From contig NZ_CP121472.1 in the NCBI RefSeq assembly GCF_036208045.1, positions 3,173,531 to 3,237,530 on the forward strand: a DNA stretch of 64,000 nt, written 5' to 3'. Below are positions 7,869 through 15,868 of this stretch, piece by piece (position 1 is the first letter of the stretch; every line of letters starts with the position of its first letter). The position numbers and the translations under genes are program-made. The DNA comes from Thiorhodovibrio winogradskyi (GTDB taxonomy: Bacteria > Pseudomonadota > Gammaproteobacteria > Chromatiales > Chromatiaceae). The notes beneath the pieces are model-generated. The model saw only the letters and a list, made by a program, of their open reading frames with translations. It made no database searches and was not told where the DNA came from.

Positions 7869-8611
7869 CAAGACTCCGCTTTCGCACCGCCCAACTCAGC
7901 GCCGCCGGCGGTCGCCAAGTCAACGAAGACGCCATCGCCCAAGGCGCGGGCTGCTGGGCACTGGCCGATGGACTCGGCGGCCATGGTGGCGGTGAAGTCG
8001 CCGCACGCCTCGCCGTCGATGCGGCTTTGGCTGCACTGAAAGACCGCCAGCCCGAACCGCAGGCACTGAACGAGGCCATCGCCGCAGCCCATCAAGCCGT
8101 GGTCAACAGCCAGCAGGACGCACCGCGCCTGGTCGGCATGCGCACCACCCTGGTGCTGCTCGTGAGCGACGGCCAGCACGCCGCCTGGGCGCATGTCGGC
8201 GACAGTCGGCTCTATGGCTTTCGCGCCGGCAAGCTGTGGATGCAAACCGCCGATCACAGCGTGCCCCAAGTGCTGGCCCTGGCCGGGGAAATCACCCCCG
8301 AGCAGATTCGCGGCCACGAAGACCGCAACCGCCTGCTGCGCTGCCTCGGCCAGGAGCGCCCGCCCAAACCCGCGCTCAATCCCGAGCCGAACCAAGACCC
8401 GATCGCGCTGCAACCCGGCGATGTCTTCCTGCTGTGCAGCGACGGCTTCTGGGAGGGGATCGACGAAGCGCGGATGCAGCTGTCCCTCGCTCAAGCCACC
8501 GACCCCGGCGCCTGGCTCGCGACCCTGGAACAACACCTGCTCGCCCAGGCCGAGCCCGGTCACGACAACTACAGCGCCCTGGCCATCTTCGTCGACGGCC
8601 CCGCCCCCTGA
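7865..8611 (+). CDS. PP2C-family Ser/Thr protein phosphatase
   Basis: A 248-residue soluble PPM/PP2C phosphatase. Metal-binding motifs are present: VNEDAI, LADGLGGHGGGE, HVGDSRLYGF, LLCSDGFWEG and GHDNYS. Its length is that of the bare bacterial PrpC/Stp1 catalytic domain. The ATG lies inside the end of the protease-FHA gene, and its stop overlaps the next ATG (TGATG), so all three are translationally coupled. It probably reverses phosphorylation by the zinc-ribbon kinases at 4272 and 17240. Confidence 0.92.
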   Translation: MTRLRFRTAQLSAAGGRQVNEDAIAQGAGCWALADGLGGHGGGEVAARLAVDAALAALKDRQPEPQALNEAIAAAHQAVVNSQQDAPRLVGMRTTLVLLVSDGQHAAWAHVGDSRLYGFRAGKLWMQTADHSVPQVLALAGEITPEQIRGHEDRNRLLRCLGQERPPKPALNPEPNQDPIALQPGDVFLLCSDGFWEGIDEARMQLSLAQATDPGAWLATLEQHLLAQAEPGHDNYSALAIFVDGPAP

Positions 8612-9282
8612 TGCTCAAACGCCGCAGCCGCGAGATTTCCATCTTCAACCTGTCGCTGCTCGATGTGTTCGCGAGCGCGATGGCCGCCTTTTTGATCATC
8701 ATGATCATCCTGCTACCCTACTACGAGCGCGACGCCATCGCCGAGCAGGCACGAATCGTGGAGCTTGAGCGGGCGCTGGAGTCAAGTCAGAACGCGCAAG
8801 CCCAGGCCGAGGCCGCGCGGGACGCAGCGGAAGCCCAAGCCCAAAGCGCACGCGCCGAGGCCGAACGCGAACGCCAGCGCGCCGACAGCCTCGCCAGCCG
8901 ACTCGCGCGCACCTTCCTGGTGCTCTACATCCGCTGGAACACCAGAGACGATGTCGATCTGCATGTCATCGACCCCAGCGGCGCGGAGTTCTATTTCGAG
9001 CACAAAACCCGTCCAGGCCGCCCCGGAGAACTGAGCGAAGATACCGTCAACGGCCCAGGCAACGAAGTCTGGGAAGTGCGCGACACTCCACCCGGCGGTT
9101 ACCGCATCTTTGCCCGGCTCTATAAGGTCAAGGACACCCGCAAGCCCGTCGAGGTCCAGGGCCGGGTCTTCCACCGCGATGGCAGCAACCCCTTCCCAAC
9201 CGTGCGACTGCGAGAAACCGGCGATTCAGTGCTAATCACCACCATCCATGTCGATGAGGATGGCAATGTGGAGCTGCGCTAG
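8611..9282 (+). CDS. One-TM protein with TolR/MotB-like Asp, coiled coil and DUF2135-like domain
   Basis: A 223-residue protein. Its single membrane helix (about 13-35) starts with FNLSLLDVFASAM. The Asp18 placement resembles the proton-binding Asp of the MotB/ExbD/TolR helix. A long coiled coil (about 45-100, rich in Ala, Glu, Gln and Arg) leads to a C-terminal YfaP/DUF2135-type beta domain (WNTRDDVDLHVIDPSG...GGYRIFARLY). It is the last gene of the protease-PP2C operon and is coupled by TGATG. A plausible partner is the MotA/ExbB-like protein at 12236. The periplasmic placement and the proton-channel role are inference. Confidence 0.75.
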   Translation: MLKRRSREISIFNLSLLDVFASAMAAFLIIMIILLPYYERDAIAEQARIVELERALESSQNAQAQAEAARDAAEAQAQSARAEAERERQRADSLASRLARTFLVLYIRWNTRDDVDLHVIDPSGAEFYFEHKTRPGRPGELSEDTVNGPGNEVWEVRDTPPGGYRIFARLYKVKDTRKPVEVQGRVFHRDGSNPFPTVRLRETGDSVLITTIHVDEDGNVELR

Positions 9283-9315
9283 CTTCAACCCTCAACCAGC
9301 ACCACACAGCTATCC

Positions 9316-10242
9316 ATGCGAACAGACAAAGAAATCTACCTGCTCTTGCGCAGCGATGAGGAATTCCTGCGCATTCTCTGCGGCGGCCTGCGCATTGCTG
9401 GTCCCTATCAATTCGACGCCATCGACCTCAAGGCCCTGGAGCGCCGCCTCGACGGCGTCGTCCAGCCCGCCAACGAACAAGAACCGATGCACGCCATTGA
9501 AGTCCAAGGCTGGTGCGACCCAAGCATTTACTCCCGCATGCTCATCGACATGGGCCTGCTGATGAAAGCGCATCCAAAACGCGAGGTGCGCGGACTGCTG
9601 CTCTTCCTCATCCCGGAGCACGACCCTCAAACCCCGCCCTGGTCCGCCCTGATCGAGCGCGATCCCGACCCGCCCATCCGCCGGGTCTATCTGATCGACA
9701 TCCTGCACGACCTTGAGCAACGCGATCCCAACCACCCGCTGCTGGCCACCTTCCTACCCTTCCTGATCGAAGACCAAACCCAGTTGCGCGCACAAGCCCC
9801 ATCGGCCTACCGTATCATCCAACAAGCGCCCCTTTCAGAATCGGCCCGGCGCCAATGCCAGGACGTGTTTCAATCCTGGATCACCGCCCGCTTCCCGACC
9901 CTAACCAGCGAGGAGATTCTCACCATGCTCGGCGAACTCACCCCCTTGGAACAAACCCGCGCCTACCAGGACATCGTCGCCAGAAATCGACCAATCTGGG
10001 TCAAAGAGGGCCGCAACCAAGGCCACGACCAAGGCCGCAAGGAAGGCCGCAAGGAGGAAGCCAGCGGTTTCGTCCGCCGCCTACTCACCCGCCGCCTCGG
10101 CAGGCTCACGGTCACCCAGCAGCAGCGTCTCGAAACACTCACCTTGGAGCAACTCGAAGCCCTTGGCGAAGCCCTACTCGACTTCACCAGCGCCACCGAC
10201 CTGAACACATGGCTGGATGAAGAGGATCAGCGCTCCAGCTAA
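9316..10242 (+). CDS. DUF2887/DUF4351 family protein, PD-(D/E)XK nuclease-like
   Basis: A 308-residue protein. The N-terminal part has MRTDKEIYLLLRSDEEFLR and AIEVQGWCDPSIYSRML, the D...ExQ layout of DUF2887 (a PD-(D/E)XK-type fold related to Rpn proteins). A highly charged Arg/Lys/Gly segment (about 232-248) and a DUF4351 tail (RLLTRRLGRLT...LEQLEALGEALLDF) follow. Genes of this type are mobile and multi-copy in Chromatiales and cyanobacteria. Here it sits 33 bases after the DUF2135 gene and, with the next toxin-antitoxin pair, separates that gene from the FHA/MotA-like operon. That suggests insertion. Confidence 0.8.
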   Translation: MRTDKEIYLLLRSDEEFLRILCGGLRIAGPYQFDAIDLKALERRLDGVVQPANEQEPMHAIEVQGWCDPSIYSRMLIDMGLLMKAHPKREVRGLLLFLIPEHDPQTPPWSALIERDPDPPIRRVYLIDILHDLEQRDPNHPLLATFLPFLIEDQTQLRAQAPSAYRIIQQAPLSESARRQCQDVFQSWITARFPTLTSEEILTMLGELTPLEQTRAYQDIVARNRPIWVKEGRNQGHDQGRKEGRKEEASGFVRRLLTRRLGRLTVTQQQRLETLTLEQLEALGEALLDFTSATDLNTWLDEEDQRSS

Positions 10243-10400
10243 GACTCCAAACCGCATATCCATCAAGCACAAGCACCACAAGCCGCTAGCGAATTAGTGG
10301 TCGCGAAGGCATCTCGCGGTAACGAGAAACAATGCCAGTCTTGTTATGTACGTCCATTTAGCGCAACAATACAGCTTGTGTTTCTGTCTTGGAGTCTTCG

Positions 10401-10679
10401 ATGAACCAGTTTGGGACAAAAGAGTGTAGGCTTCACATCCGCTGCGATGAGCGCACCCGGCAGGTGCTGGACAAGGCTGCCGGCTATACACATACCAATC
10501 TCTCGGCTTTTGTTCTCAATCAAGCCCTGGCTGCTGCGGAGCGCATTCTGGGTGAACAAGAGTCGATCACGCTCCAACAAGAGGATTTTCTGGCTTTTCT
10601 TACCGCACTCGACACGCCGTCCGAACCCAATGCTGCGCTGGTGCGTGCCTTTGAGCGCCATGCAGAACAGGTGGTCTAG
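10401..10679 (+). CDS. TacA-type (DUF1778) ribbon-helix-helix antitoxin
   Basis: A 92-residue DUF1778 protein. The N-terminal RHH DNA-binding part (CRLHIRCDERTRQVLDKAA, then the THTNLSAFVLNQAL helix pair) is followed by a toxin-wrapping tail (ILGEQESITLQQEDFLAFL). These antitoxins repress their own operon and neutralise GNAT acetyltransferase toxins that acetylate aminoacyl-tRNA. The start at ATG 10401 is fixed by GGAG 6 bases upstream; an in-frame TTG at 10389 overlaps that ribosome site. The toxin gene follows 2 bases after its stop. Confidence 0.9.
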   Translation: MNQFGTKECRLHIRCDERTRQVLDKAAGYTHTNLSAFVLNQALAAAERILGEQESITLQQEDFLAFLTALDTPSEPNAALVRAFERHAEQVV

Positions 10680-10681
10680 GC

Positions 10682-11190
10682 TTGAGTTTCGTCATTCAAG
10701 CGCTGGATGGTGCAGTAAAAACCGACCTCTTTCACTGCGGTGCGTCAAATTTGTTCTTTATCTGCGGCGCTATGCGTCCCAAGATGTGCGGCGAGGCATT
10801 GCCCGCGTTTTCGTCGCTACTCCGCCAGATGAGACACAGCGTCCCGTCGGCTTTTTCGCGCTGAGTGCGGGCAGTATTCGTGCAGAGGCGTTACCGCCTG
10901 AGATGGCCCGCAAGCTGCCCCGCTATCCGGTGCCGGTTGCTTTACTCGGACGCTTGGCCGTCGCTCTGAACTTCCAGGGCCGGAGGTTAGGGTCGATCTT
11001 GCTCTCCGATGCCTGCCGCAAAGAACTGAAAGCGAGTCAGGTACTGGCCGTTGCCGCGATTGTGGTGGATGCCAAAGACGCATCAGCGGCGGCCTTCTCT
11101 CGGCACTTTGGTTTCTTGCCCTTGCCTGGTCGCCCAGAGCGCCTGCTGCTGCCTGCGAATGTCTTAAAGGGTCTTAAAGACATCGCTTAA
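10682..11190 (+). pseudogene. TacT-like GNAT toxin, split by a -1 frameshift (possibly recoded)
   Basis: GNAT toxin partner of the DUF1778 antitoxin. The first frame starts at TTG 10682 (MSFVIQALDGAVKTDLFHCGASNL) and would run off into nonsense. The rest (VLYLRRYASQDVRRGIARVF...FFALSAGSI...LGRLAVALNFQGRRLGSILL...FLPLP) continues in the -1 frame to 11190. The family motif C-G-x-x-x-L-x-x-Y-L is restored exactly if the ribosome slips back one base at A AAT TTG (10747-10753), which has the canonical X XXY YYZ slippery form in the right phase. Either this is programmed frameshifting or a one-base deletion (or sequencing error) that killed the toxin. The joined product would be about 169 residues, normal for TacT. 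Confidence 0.75.
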
Positions 11191-11228
11191 AGACCGACAG
11201 TCGATATTGCATAAGGAGTACTGATAGC

Positions 11229-11807
11229 ATGCCTATGAAGCCCTGCGGTAAAGGCCATTTCTTTGATGACAGCGCGCACTCGACCTGTCCCTATTGCGGT
11301 GTTGATCTCAATATCGGCGCCACTGTGGGCGTGTCCCATTCCGTCGATCACTCGCTGGAGGTTGAAGCCTCAGTCACCCGCGCTGCTGGGCGCGCCAGTT
11401 CGCCGCCACAGCGCGACGATGGGGTGACGCGCCATGTGTGGGCCGAGAAACTCGGCGGGATTGACCCCGTCGTCGGCTGGTTGGTGTGCATTGCAGGGCC
11501 GGACAAGGGGCGGGATTTCCGTATCCACAGCGAGCGCAATTTCATCGGGCGCGCGCCAACCATGGATATAGCCATTGCCGGGGATGCCAGCATTAGCCGG
11601 GAAAATCACTCGGTCATCAGCTACAACCCGAAAAAAAACCGCTTCAGCCTCGCACCGGGGGACAGTCGCGGGCTGGTGTATTTGAACGATGAGGAAGTGC
11701 TATCAGCCGAAGTGCTAAAGCCCTACGATGCCATTGAACTTGGCAGCACTAAGCTGCTCTTTGTGCCCTTTTGCAATGAAACCTTTCACTGGACGGAAGG
11801 CGAGTAG
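11229..11807 (+). CDS. FHA-domain protein with N-terminal zinc ribbon
   Basis: A 192-residue cytoplasmic protein. The N-terminus has a Cys-rich ribbon (C5-G-K-G-H...CPYCG). A linker and an FHA domain (about 75-185) follow, with FIGRAPTMDIAI, ISRENHSVISY and VYLNDEEV. FHA domains bind phosphothreonine peptides. AAGGAG precedes ATG 11229 (a second in-frame ATG lies at 11235). The next FHA gene begins 12 bases after its stop. It is probably a phospho-dependent scaffold for the kinase and phosphatase set; that is inference. Confidence 0.85.
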   Translation: MPMKPCGKGHFFDDSAHSTCPYCGVDLNIGATVGVSHSVDHSLEVEASVTRAAGRASSPPQRDDGVTRHVWAEKLGGIDPVVGWLVCIAGPDKGRDFRIHSERNFIGRAPTMDIAIAGDASISRENHSVISYNPKKNRFSLAPGDSRGLVYLNDEEVLSAEVLKPYDAIELGSTKLLFVPFCNETFHWTEGE

Positions 11808-11819
11808 AGACACCAGACT

Positions 11820-12239
11820 GTGGCAACAGCAATCACCAAGCTCCGCATCGGACGCGACACGGCTTGCGAGATCGCGCTCAATCATCAGACCGTCAGTAGC
11901 CACCATGCCGAGCTGAGTTTTCTTGGCAACGGCAAACTGCTGCTGACCGACTGTCGCAGTCGTAACGGGACTTTTGTGGTCGGGGCGAATGGCCAGCGCC
12001 AGCGCATCCATCAAACACTCATCTCGCCGATGGATCAGGTCGATTTCGGCGAAGCGCGTTTGCAGGTGCGCGAGATTTTAGACGCCTGGCGGCTCAAATC
12101 CGCCGCGCCAGTCGCCGGGGCCGAAGCTGCCGGCAAGCCCGCCACCAGCGACGAACCCGCGCCCGGCGAGCCGCTGGAGCGCTGCCATTGCGGAGCCATC
12201 AAACCCGTCAACGGCGCCTGCCCGGCCTGCGGTCAATGA
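11820..12239 (+). CDS. Small FHA-domain protein with C-terminal zinc ribbon
   Basis: A 139-residue protein starting at GTG 11820. The FHA core fills residues about 5-90 (LRIGRDTACEIAL, VSSHHAEL, DCRSRNGTFV). A linker leads to a C-terminal four-Cys ribbon (CHCGAIKPVNGACPACG). It mirrors its upstream neighbour, whose ribbon is N-terminal. Its TGA overlaps the ATG of the MotA/ExbB-like gene (ATGA), so the two are translationally coupled and the FHA protein may dock on that membrane protein. Confidence 0.85.
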   Translation: MATAITKLRIGRDTACEIALNHQTVSSHHAELSFLGNGKLLLTDCRSRNGTFVVGANGQRQRIHQTLISPMDQVDFGEARLQVREILDAWRLKSAAPVAGAEAAGKPATSDEPAPGEPLERCHCGAIKPVNGACPACGQ

Positions 12240-13036
12240 GCGAACAATCTCCACAGCCCAGCGCTCCGAGTCCTGCCGCCTGGCTGGTGCGTCTGCTGGC
12301 GCTCATCGCCGGCATCCTCTTCATCGCGCTGCTGACGGCGCTGCTTCCACCCGGCAGTGCGCTCGCCGTGCTGCTGCTCGATCACCACGCCGCGCCACCG
12401 CCAAACTCCCCTTTCCTCTATCCGCTGACCATCCAGAATCTGATGCACCTGCTGCTGTTTGCCGGCTTTGGCGAGCTGACGGTGCGCTGGCAGGCGCTGC
12501 GCTATGAAGCCGCATTGATGAGCGCCCATCTGCTGCCTGAAGACCCGCGCGTCGTGCTGCAAAGTCACGATCTGCCGGCAATTCGCGCTCAGGTTGCTGG
12601 TCGTCACGATGGCGAACGCGGTCTGCTGCCGGGGCTGATTGATCTGTGTATCCTGCAATTTCAGTCCAGCCGCTCGGTCGATCAGGTGGTCAGCGTGCTC
12701 AATTCCAGCCTGGAACTCAGCGCCCATCGTCTTGACCTACAGTACGCCATGCTGCGCTATCTGGTGTGGGTCATTCCCACCATCGGCTTTATCGGCACCG
12801 TGATCGGTATTGCTTTGGCGCTCAATCTCATCGACCCCAACGCCGGCGCCCAACCGCTAGGGGAAATTGCCAAAGCCCTGGGCGTGAGTTTCTATACCAC
12901 GCTGGTTGCATTGATTGAAAGCGCCATTTTGGTGCTCTTGCTCAATCTGGTACAAACGCGCGAAGAGCGCCTGCTCAATCAGGCCGGTCATTACACCCTG
13001 GTGAATCTGGTCAATCGGCTCTATGCCGGACATTAA
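12236..13036 (+). CDS. MotA/TolQ/ExbB-family proton-channel-like protein
   Basis: A 266-residue membrane protein with four predicted helices, at about 13-37, 62-82, 170-193 and 213-236. Helices 3 and 4 carry the family signature: YLVWVIPTIGFIGTVIGIAL and GVSFYTTLVALIESAILVLL, the latter matching the TolQ/ExbB Thr-rich channel helix. Family members form pentamers around a dimer of TolR/ExbD/MotB-like partners and convert proton flow into motion. No TolR/ExbD gene is adjacent. The nearest candidate is the one-TM DUF2135 protein at 8611. It is coupled to two FHA genes, which suggests phospho-regulation. Confidence 0.82.
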   Translation: MSEQSPQPSAPSPAAWLVRLLALIAGILFIALLTALLPPGSALAVLLLDHHAAPPPNSPFLYPLTIQNLMHLLLFAGFGELTVRWQALRYEAALMSAHLLPEDPRVVLQSHDLPAIRAQVAGRHDGERGLLPGLIDLCILQFQSSRSVDQVVSVLNSSLELSAHRLDLQYAMLRYLVWVIPTIGFIGTVIGIALALNLIDPNAGAQPLGEIAKALGVSFYTTLVALIESAILVLLLNLVQTREERLLNQAGHYTLVNLVNRLYAGH

Positions 13037-13046
13037 AGCGCTTGCA

Positions 13047-13274
13047 ATGGAACATCGGTATTTGAATCATCAGGGATTCACACTCGCGGCCATTGACGAT
13101 GTCATCGCCCGAGGCAACTTCAAGGACTGGGCCGAACTGAGACGCGCGGTGCTGGCCGATCCGGCTGTCATGAACAAGGTCAAGCGGGTATGCAGTCATT
13201 ACGCCTCGGACCCCTACGCCCAACGCCATCTGTTCTGGGTGCGCTATATCGAAGCACACCGAAACACTACCTGA
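13047..13274 (+). CDS. Small conserved protein, probable antitoxin partner of a lost nucleotidyltransferase toxin
   Basis: A 75-residue protein (MEHRYLNHQGFTLAAIDDV...YAQRHLFWVRYIEAH). It resembles small proteins that I recall encoded just before AbiEii-like nucleotidyltransferases; this is from memory and uncertain. Right after its stop one frame reads PDWEQVLSAAARLPRRA (13270-13320), similar to the start of such a toxin. It is then lost in an inverted-repeat element at 13335. The ATG at 13047 follows the stop of the MotA-like gene; an in-frame ATG at 13023 is an alternative. Confidence 0.6.
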   Translation: MEHRYLNHQGFTLAAIDDVIARGNFKDWAELRRAVLADPAVMNKVKRVCSHYASDPYAQRHLFWVRYIEAHRNTT

Positions 13275-13334
13275 TTGGGAGCAGGTGCTTTCAGCGGCGG
13301 CAAGGCTCCCGCGCCGCGCGTCAAACCACATGCG

Positions 13335-13408
13335 TAGGGTGGATAAGCGAAGCGCATCCACCAGAAGCTAGCCTGTGGTGGATGCGTTCTTTGGGCTTAT
13401 CCACCCTA
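13335..13408. repeat. REP/MITE-like inverted repeat (TAGGGTGGATAAGC family)
   Basis: The left arm TAGGGTGGATAAGC plus GCGCATCCACCA is mirrored by TGGTGGATGCG plus GCTTATCCACCCTA, giving an imperfect 74-bp palindrome. Half-size relatives occur at 20491-20525 and about 6477-6496. This type of repeat is widespread in gammaproteobacterial intergenic regions. Here it seems to have replaced the body of a toxin gene. Confidence 0.8.
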
Positions 13409-13489
13409 GATGCGTACAAGCCAGCCACATGCCAGCAAGTCCTGCCAGCCTTTTGGATTTTTCAGAGTGAGCCGTCATGACAAGTCGAA

Positions 13490-14572
13490 TTAATGTGACT
13501 GCGTGGTCAGCAAGTCACGCAAGGCTTTTCGCCAGGCATCCGCGTCGGAGCAGTCGATGATTGGGCCGGTGAGTTCAAGAAGCACATCGAAGTCATTGAT
13601 GGATTCCATCAATGGGCGGCTTTCTGCCGCAATCACGGAACCAAAGCGTTTTTCGACCAGATGCACCAGCATCTTGCAGCTGTTTTGTACTTCTTTGGTT
13701 CGCGCACGATGGCGTACCTCGTCCGGGTCTGGCTGCTCGCGGAATTGCCAGAAGCGATCAGGCGTTATGGCATATTCGTGTCGAAGCATTTCAAGGGATG
13801 CGATTCGAATATCGGATGCGCGGATGATCTCGTTCAGTTTCTTTGCTTGATCGCGCTTCCAAGCATTTTCGTCGGGGTCTTGGATTGCATCCGATGGCCT
13901 AAGCACATCTTCACCATCGCGCTCGCAGAGTTCGATGGCGATCTGGTCAATGGTTAAGGGATCACTAGTATCAATCCAGAAAAACAGCCGGTAATGGTAG
14001 GCAATATCCCAGCTCCGCTGATACTCGCCAGCGATTGAACCCATATCGCTGCTGCTATTGGGTTGCGTCAGGTATTGCAGCCAAGTAAGAAAATCAAGTC
14101 TAAGACCGTAATCTCGCCATGGGCGCAGATAGCGGGCCGTTGCAATAACCCGTCGCACCCGCTCCAGCGCGGGGTTATCATTCGGCGGGATCTCAAAAGG
14201 CCCTGCTGTTAGTGCCTCATTGAGCGCGTAGGTTAAAGGAAAATCCGGCCGCTTATCCCGTGGATCGAAACGGTGCCAATATTCGCGATCAATTTCTTCA
14301 TCGGCGCGCTGCAGGAGGAACAGAAAGGCAGCCGTTGTAAAATGCGGCGGCAGCCCGGCATAAAGCTCGCCGAGTTGGTCGCGCAGCAAGGCATCGAGCC
14401 ATTCGATTGGCAGGCGGTTGTTCTGTTGGCGCAGCCTCTTTCTAAAGTTGAGATATTCGTCGAGTGCATTCTCCGGTGTGGCATCACCCCATTTATAGAA
14501 CCGCATTGCAAGAGACATAGCTCCCGCGCTCCGATCAATAACATGGTAATCGTACCAGCCGCGTGTTGACAT
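13490..14572 (-). CDS. Hypothetical protein, 360 residues, family not recognised
   Basis: Starts at ATG 14572 with GGGGAG 7 bases upstream; an in-frame TTG at 14587 lies before the ribosome site. It is soluble, rich in Arg, Asp and Trp, with no signal peptide or membrane helix. Readable features are the N-terminus MSTRGWYDYHVIDRSAG, an aromatic middle (YLRPWRDYGLRLDFLTWLQYL) and an acidic C-terminal half. GC content is lower than in its neighbours. It stands alone, between the 13335 repeat and an ATPase fragment, so it may be a horizontally acquired accessory gene. I cannot name a function. Confidence 0.65.
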   Translation of the reverse strand: MSTRGWYDYHVIDRSAGAMSLAMRFYKWGDATPENALDEYLNFRKRLRQQNNRLPIEWLDALLRDQLGELYAGLPPHFTTAAFLFLLQRADEEIDREYWHRFDPRDKRPDFPLTYALNEALTAGPFEIPPNDNPALERVRRVIATARYLRPWRDYGLRLDFLTWLQYLTQPNSSSDMGSIAGEYQRSWDIAYHYRLFFWIDTSDPLTIDQIAIELCERDGEDVLRPSDAIQDPDENAWKRDQAKKLNEIIRASDIRIASLEMLRHEYAITPDRFWQFREQPDPDEVRHRARTKEVQNSCKMLVHLVEKRFGSVIAAESRPLMESINDFDVLLELTGPIIDCSDADAWRKALRDLLTTQSH

Positions 14573-14776
14573 ATCGGGTCTCCCCAAAAATTCTGGATTA
14601 TAGGATAGACGATGGTCTCACTGTGGCTTTGATGAGACAGCGACAAGTCCAGTGGGACCTTGCCCTTGCGCACAGTGCTCAAGCGGCGCGCGCCAAGACT
14701 GCAACTGGCGTTCCTGCGCTCTTCGCGCTGAAGTGTAACCTTGCAAAAGACGCATCATGCTGTTCGATTTGCAAGG

Positions 14777-15003
14777 ATGATAAAGCGGCGCTTTCGATCA
14801 ATCCTGCGCGAATATCTCGACCAGTTTCCTACCGTTGCCCTGCTCGGCCCCAGGCAGGTCGGCAAGACCACCTTGACGCGAGAGATTGGGGACGAGTGCG
14901 CCAGCCTTTACCTTGATCTCGAATCGCCGCCGGATCGGGACAAGCTTGAGGATCCCGTCGAGTATCTGTCCGGCCACCTAAGCCACTGCGACTCGCGCGA
15001 CTG
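14777..15003 (+). pseudogene. N-terminal fragment of an AAA_14/DUF4143-type ATPase
   Basis: About 75 residues of a P-loop ATPase of the AAA_14/DUF4143 family. MIKRRFRSILREYLDQFPTV and the Walker A motif LLGPRQVGKTTL are followed by YLDLESPPDRDKLEDPVEYL. Similarity ends near residue 75, where the frame meets the 3' end of the convergent Uma2 gene; full-length relatives have about 380-420 residues. The rest of the gene, including Walker B, is gone. ATG 14777 follows AAGG. Confidence 0.75.
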
Positions 15004-15004
15004 T

Positions 15005-15868
15005 TTAGTGGGGCCCATCTTGGGCCGCGGCACGCAGGCGCGCCAATTCCGCGAGTAGGGCTTCTTTTTCCGCGCGTTCCTGTCGCGCGGATTGCTCCGC
15101 CAACTCGACGCGTAGCTCGGCCTGTTGGCGGGCGATGCGCTCTGCTGCGTGGGCGGCCCGATCCGCCTGCCAGCGTGGCAACACGAAGGGCGCGTAGACT
15201 GGGTCTTCGATCAGTGCCTCGGGCTCCGGCTGGCGCAGCAGATCGGACAGGCGGAATTGGAAACCCGGTAACACGCCAGAGCGAATCATGCCGTCATCGC
15301 GCGGGATGGGCGCGTAGCGACCGAAGGGGCCGCGGCGATAGAACAATTGCCAGTGCGGCTCATGGTGCAGAATGAAATACTCACCCACGCCGGCCGCTTC
15401 GTACTCTTGGCGCTTTTGCTCGGTATCGCGCTTGATCTCCGCAGGTCTGCTATCGGACAGCGCCTCGACGCATAAATCAAAGACGCCGCGATAGGAGCGA
15501 TCCAAATCCTCCAAGGGTACGGCATTGTCATGGCGCACCAGGCCAAGATCCGGCTTGCGAATGGCGACCTTGCCAGGCAGCGTCAGGCGAAAGCCAAAGT
15601 CCAGTGTCGTGAAGCGCGCATTGTGATGGGTGCCGAGGTAGAACCGCAGCAGGGCAAGCAGCCATTGGTAGACCTGAAGGGTCAGTACATCGGACACCGG
15701 CTTGACCTCCAGAATCCCGTTGTTCCACTCGTAGCCGTTCTCGTGCTCGTAGTAATGCGCCCAGTAGTCAGCCTCGCTGACACGGGCGCCTTCGGGCGGG
15801 TCTATGGGCGGATACGCATCCAAGGTCTCGTCGGGCGGATCGGCCAAAGCCAGGGCGGTTGGAGACAT
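15005..15868 (-). CDS. Uma2-family (DUF820) putative restriction endonuclease-like protein
   Basis: A 287-residue Uma2/DUF820 protein with a PD-(D/E)XK-type fold. Visible elements are YWAHYYEHENGYEWNNGILEV (the family N-terminus), IRKPDLGLV (the metal-binding Asp region) and DLCVEALSDSRPAEIKRDTEQK (the E...K part). The C-terminal 60 residues form a coiled coil rich in Ala, Glu, Arg and Gln. Such genes are multi-copy and mobile in cyanobacteria and Chromatiales. Their role is not established. Its 3' end cuts off the convergent ATPase fragment. Confidence 0.85.
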   Translation of the reverse strand: MSPTALALADPPDETLDAYPPIDPPEGARVSEADYWAHYYEHENGYEWNNGILEVKPVSDVLTLQVYQWLLALLRFYLGTHHNARFTTLDFGFRLTLPGKVAIRKPDLGLVRHDNAVPLEDLDRSYRGVFDLCVEALSDSRPAEIKRDTEQKRQEYEAAGVGEYFILHHEPHWQLFYRRGPFGRYAPIPRDDGMIRSGVLPGFQFRLSDLLRQPEPEALIEDPVYAPFVLPRWQADRAAHAAERIARQQAELRVELAEQSARQERAEKEALLAELARLRAAAQDGPH

